Of a stretch of DNA of 10,523 bases, positions 8,659 to 10,523 are shown piece by piece. The DNA comes from an uncultured Bacillota bacterium (GTDB lineage: Bacteria; Bacillota; JAAYKD01). Each line of letters starts with the position of its first letter. Positions within the stretch are counted from its first letter, which is position 1. The notes beneath the pieces are model-generated. The model worked only from the letters and a program-made list of their open reading frames with translations. It was not told where the DNA came from and did no database searches. Both the position numbers and the translations under genes were made by a program. Where the stretch lies: assembly GCA_937897315.1 (NCBI GenBank), contig CALCNS010000082.1:1-10523 (forward strand), read 5' to 3'.

Positions 8659-9705
8659 CTATGGATGTGCAGTTAATGATGTAAACTCCTCTAAAGTTAG
8701 TTCATGACCATAGAAAAGGCGATAATATTCGGTGACTTCTTTGAATAAGTCATACTCCACATTTTCTGGGTAAAGCAAATCGGTTAGCCATAACATACCA
8801 AGATAAATATTGACAGAAGGAGGATTGGTAATCCAATTATAAGGTCCACTGGGAACCCGATATAGTTGTCCATTCTGGACTGCACGAAGTTGTTGCCAAC
8901 TTGCATCTTGGATAATTTCATCGTAAATACTATCGGGAGCAACTAAGAGCACATCGGCATCCCAGAGCAGTAATTGTTCAAAGTCCACTTCGTTACCCGA
9001 ACCTTTAAAAGAAGGTTGTTCTATGATTGCGGCGTTATTGGAAACATGGTCAATAACTTCTGCATGGAAAGATGTCTTTGCTAAAACATTCAGCCCATTA
9101 TTGCCCAAGAGATAAAGTACAGAGGATTTCTCGACGGTACTAACGGTCTTATTCACTTGCTGTAATGTCTTTTCAATATAACTAGCCAGCTTTTCCGCTT
9201 TTTCTTCGCGATTGAGTAGTTTTCCTAATAGGCGATAGGCATCAGCAGTAGTCTCCGTTGTTGCTTCAATGTGGATGGTGGGAATATTCACTTGTTTCAT
9301 AATGGAATCCATATCTTCAACAATGCTTTTCTTGGCTTCCCCTACATCAATAATCACTTGAGGTGCTGTTTTGACAACTTCCTCCATGTTTAGTGTGCCG
9401 GTTCCATAAAATTGCCCTAGTACAGGCAGTTTATAATACTCCGTTTGAATGTATTTTTCTGCTTCCTGGCTCCAAGGAGAAGCAAGACCAACCAAATATT
9501 CTGGACAAAGCGCAAATAAAAACATTTGAGCCATGGACCCGGATGCTGCAATTCGTGTAACCTCTAAAGGAAGCTCAACACTTCGACCGCTCGAATCGGT
9601 AAAGGTCTGGGTAGTTGGAAGGGGTTTTAGAACCTCAGGAGCTGTGGTATTACAACCACTCATAAACAAAGCGAGGACTAGAAAGAGTACAAGTAGTTTT
9701 TTCAA
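8659..9705 (-). CDS. Lipoprotein substrate-binding protein of iron/heme/corrinoid-type ABC importer
   Basis: Membrane-anchored solute receptor of the PF01497 (FepB/BtuF/FhuD) class, which delivers a metal complex to a FecCD-type permease. With the TTG at 9705 the protein is 348 aa and begins MKKLLVLFLVLALFMSGC, a textbook lipoprotein signal with the lipidated Cys at 18. Starting at the upstream in-frame TTG (9771) would put 22 basic residues before it and lacks a ribosome binding site. TFTDSSGRSVELPLEVTRI is the usual family opening, LNMEEVVKTAPQVII the mid-domain block, and the C-terminal region contains PSGPYNWITNPPSVNIYLGMLWL, a pattern I associate with iron-complex receptors of anaerobes. 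Its start lies 1 nt after the ATPase stop (TAA-A-TTG), so translation is coupled. The substrate is not determined by sequence; iron chelate, heme and corrinoid all remain possible. Confidence 0.92.
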   Translation of the reverse strand: MKKLLVLFLVLALFMSGCNTTAPEVLKPLPTTQTFTDSSGRSVELPLEVTRIAASGSMAQMFLFALCPEYLVGLASPWSQEAEKYIQTEYYKLPVLGQFYGTGTLNMEEVVKTAPQVIIDVGEAKKSIVEDMDSIMKQVNIPTIHIEATTETTADAYRLLGKLLNREEKAEKLASYIEKTLQQVNKTVSTVEKSSVLYLLGNNGLNVLAKTSFHAEVIDHVSNNAAIIEQPSFKGSGNEVDFEQLLLWDADVLLVAPDSIYDEIIQDASWQQLRAVQNGQLYRVPSGPYNWITNPPSVNIYLGMLWLTDLLYPENVEYDLFKEVTEYYRLFYGHELTLEEFTSLTAHP

Positions 9706-9706
9706 T

Positions 9707-10492
9707 TTAAAATACTTCCTTTCGCGGCAACGGAATACAGATTTTCTTCTGTATATTGCCGATTTGTTCAAATGAGACGGAAATTTGATAGAGCTTTTCC
9801 ATGAGATCTGCCTGCAAAACTTGCTCTGTCAGGCCAAAGGCAGCAACTTCTCCCTCATGTAAAGCTAAAATCGAATTGGAATAGGTAAGTGCTTGATTCG
9901 GGTCATGTGTAGAGAATAAAATGGTATACCCTTCATCACGCAATTGATAGATCTCTTCCATCACTCGATGGGAATTACCATAATCTAAGCTGGCTGTGGG
10001 TTCATCCAGTAGAAGAATCTTTGCCCCTTGAGCGACCGCTCTAGCAATGAGTGTTAGCTGGCATTCTCCACCACTCAGTCGATCGAACTCGCGATGAGCT
10101 AAATGTGAGATACGAAAGCGTTCTAGGGCAACCCGTGCTCGTTGCAGTTCCAAGGGTCCAGGCTGCTGAAACAACTGCAACTGAGCGGTAGTACCCATCA
10201 GAACCATATCCAAGACGCTGTAATGAAAAGCTGTTTTCTGTATTTGTGGTATATACGCGATCTGTGATGCTAAGGCTTTTGCCGACAATCGCTTGGCTTC
10301 TTGATGATGAATCCATATAGAGCCCGAATAATCTGGTTGTATGCCAAGGATGCAGTGAAATAGAGTGCTTTTCCCAACCCCATTGGGGCCCAATAATGCT
10401 AGGATTTCTCCGGTGTTTACATGAAAGGAGATATCGTTCAGAACAGGATGAGAGTGATATGAAAAAGATAGATGTTTGACAAGAATACTCAC
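9707..10492 (-). CDS. ABC transporter ATP-binding protein, FepC/BtuD-like
   Basis: Cytoplasmic ATPase of a type II importer for iron chelates, heme or corrinoids; 261 aa. Motifs in order: Walker A GPNGVGKST (35-43), Q-loop IPQ (Q83), signature LSGGECQL (139-146), Walker B KILLLDEP (158-165), D-loop SLD (168-170), and H-loop STHD (H196). The family-typical SVLDMVLMG follows the Q-loop, and IARA follows the signature, as in FepC/BtuD. The start is GTG at 10492, with AAAGGAGG ideally placed upstream; the GTG overlaps a TGA on the same strand (GTGA), apparently the stop of the preceding permease gene. The substrate-binding protein gene follows directly. No break or missing motif is seen. Confidence 0.95.
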   Translation of the reverse strand: MSILVKHLSFSYHSHPVLNDISFHVNTGEILALLGPNGVGKSTLFHCILGIQPDYSGSIWIHHQEAKRLSAKALASQIAYIPQIQKTAFHYSVLDMVLMGTTAQLQLFQQPGPLELQRARVALERFRISHLAHREFDRLSGGECQLTLIARAVAQGAKILLLDEPTASLDYGNSHRVMEEIYQLRDEGYTILFSTHDPNQALTYSNSILALHEGEVAAFGLTEQVLQADLMEKLYQISVSFEQIGNIQKKICIPLPRKEVF

Positions 10493-10523
10493 ATCGTTCC
10501 CTCCTTTTGTGTCATTAGGAAAA
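10489..10523 (-). CDS. C-terminal tail of probable FecCD-family permease, cut by window edge
   Basis: On the - strand the frame ending in TGA (10491-10489) is open to the window edge and reads F-L-M-T-Q-K-E-G-T-M. That suits the end of a FecCD-type permease, which typically closes with a hydrophobic PFFL-like segment and a short basic or polar tail. The TGA overlaps the ATPase GTG as GTGA, and permease-ATPase-receptor order is common for these operons. Only about 11 codons are visible, so the call rests mainly on context. Confidence 0.5.
   Translation of the reverse strand, partial: FLMTQKEGTM

Overview
The window (about 41% GC by eye) carries the conserved replication-gene block of a low-GC Gram-positive bacterium: dnaN - yaaA - recF - remB - gyrB - gyrA, all rightward. 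This order, the RemB-type DUF370 gene, the short insert-free GyrB (642 aa) and strong AGGAGG-like ribosome binding sites point to Bacillota (Firmicutes). I cannot name the genus.

Layout. 1-2585: the end of dnaN (its first ~45 codons lie off the left edge), the S4-domain gene yaaA, recF (ATGA overlap with yaaA) and remB, closed by a 12-bp hairpin terminator. 2586-2959: the only long non-coding stretch (374 bases). It holds about eight DnaA-box-like 9-mers, an AT-rich palindromic segment, a DnaA-trio-like run after two abutting boxes, and a consensus promoter for gyrB whose -35 element overlaps a perfect 7-bp inverted repeat. It looks like a replication origin, or one half of a split origin, lying between remB and gyrB rather than next to dnaA. 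2960-7354: gyrB and gyrA, an 18-nt-spaced pair, ending at a 15-bp hairpin shared with the convergent gene ppa. 7399-8514: tag (3-methyladenine DNA glycosylase I) followed by ppa (family I pyrophosphatase), leftward. 8659-10523: a leftward ABC importer operon, with the tail of a probable FecCD-type permease, a FepC/BtuD-like ATPase and a lipoprotein substrate-binding protein. Its likely cargo is an iron chelate, heme or corrinoid.

How they work together. DnaN (sliding clamp), RecF (gap repair loader), gyrase (supercoiling) and the DnaA-box region form the replication start and maintenance module. Pyrophosphatase pulls polymerisation forward and Tag repairs alkylated bases, but their closeness here may be chance. 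The ABC operon is an unrelated metal or cofactor uptake unit.

No phage, IS element, CRISPR array, tRNA or rRNA is visible. Most genes are ordinary housekeeping genes. The parts most worth attention are the DnaA-box region with its apparent change in GC skew, the inverted repeat on the gyrB promoter, and a valine at the quinolone-contact position of GyrA.
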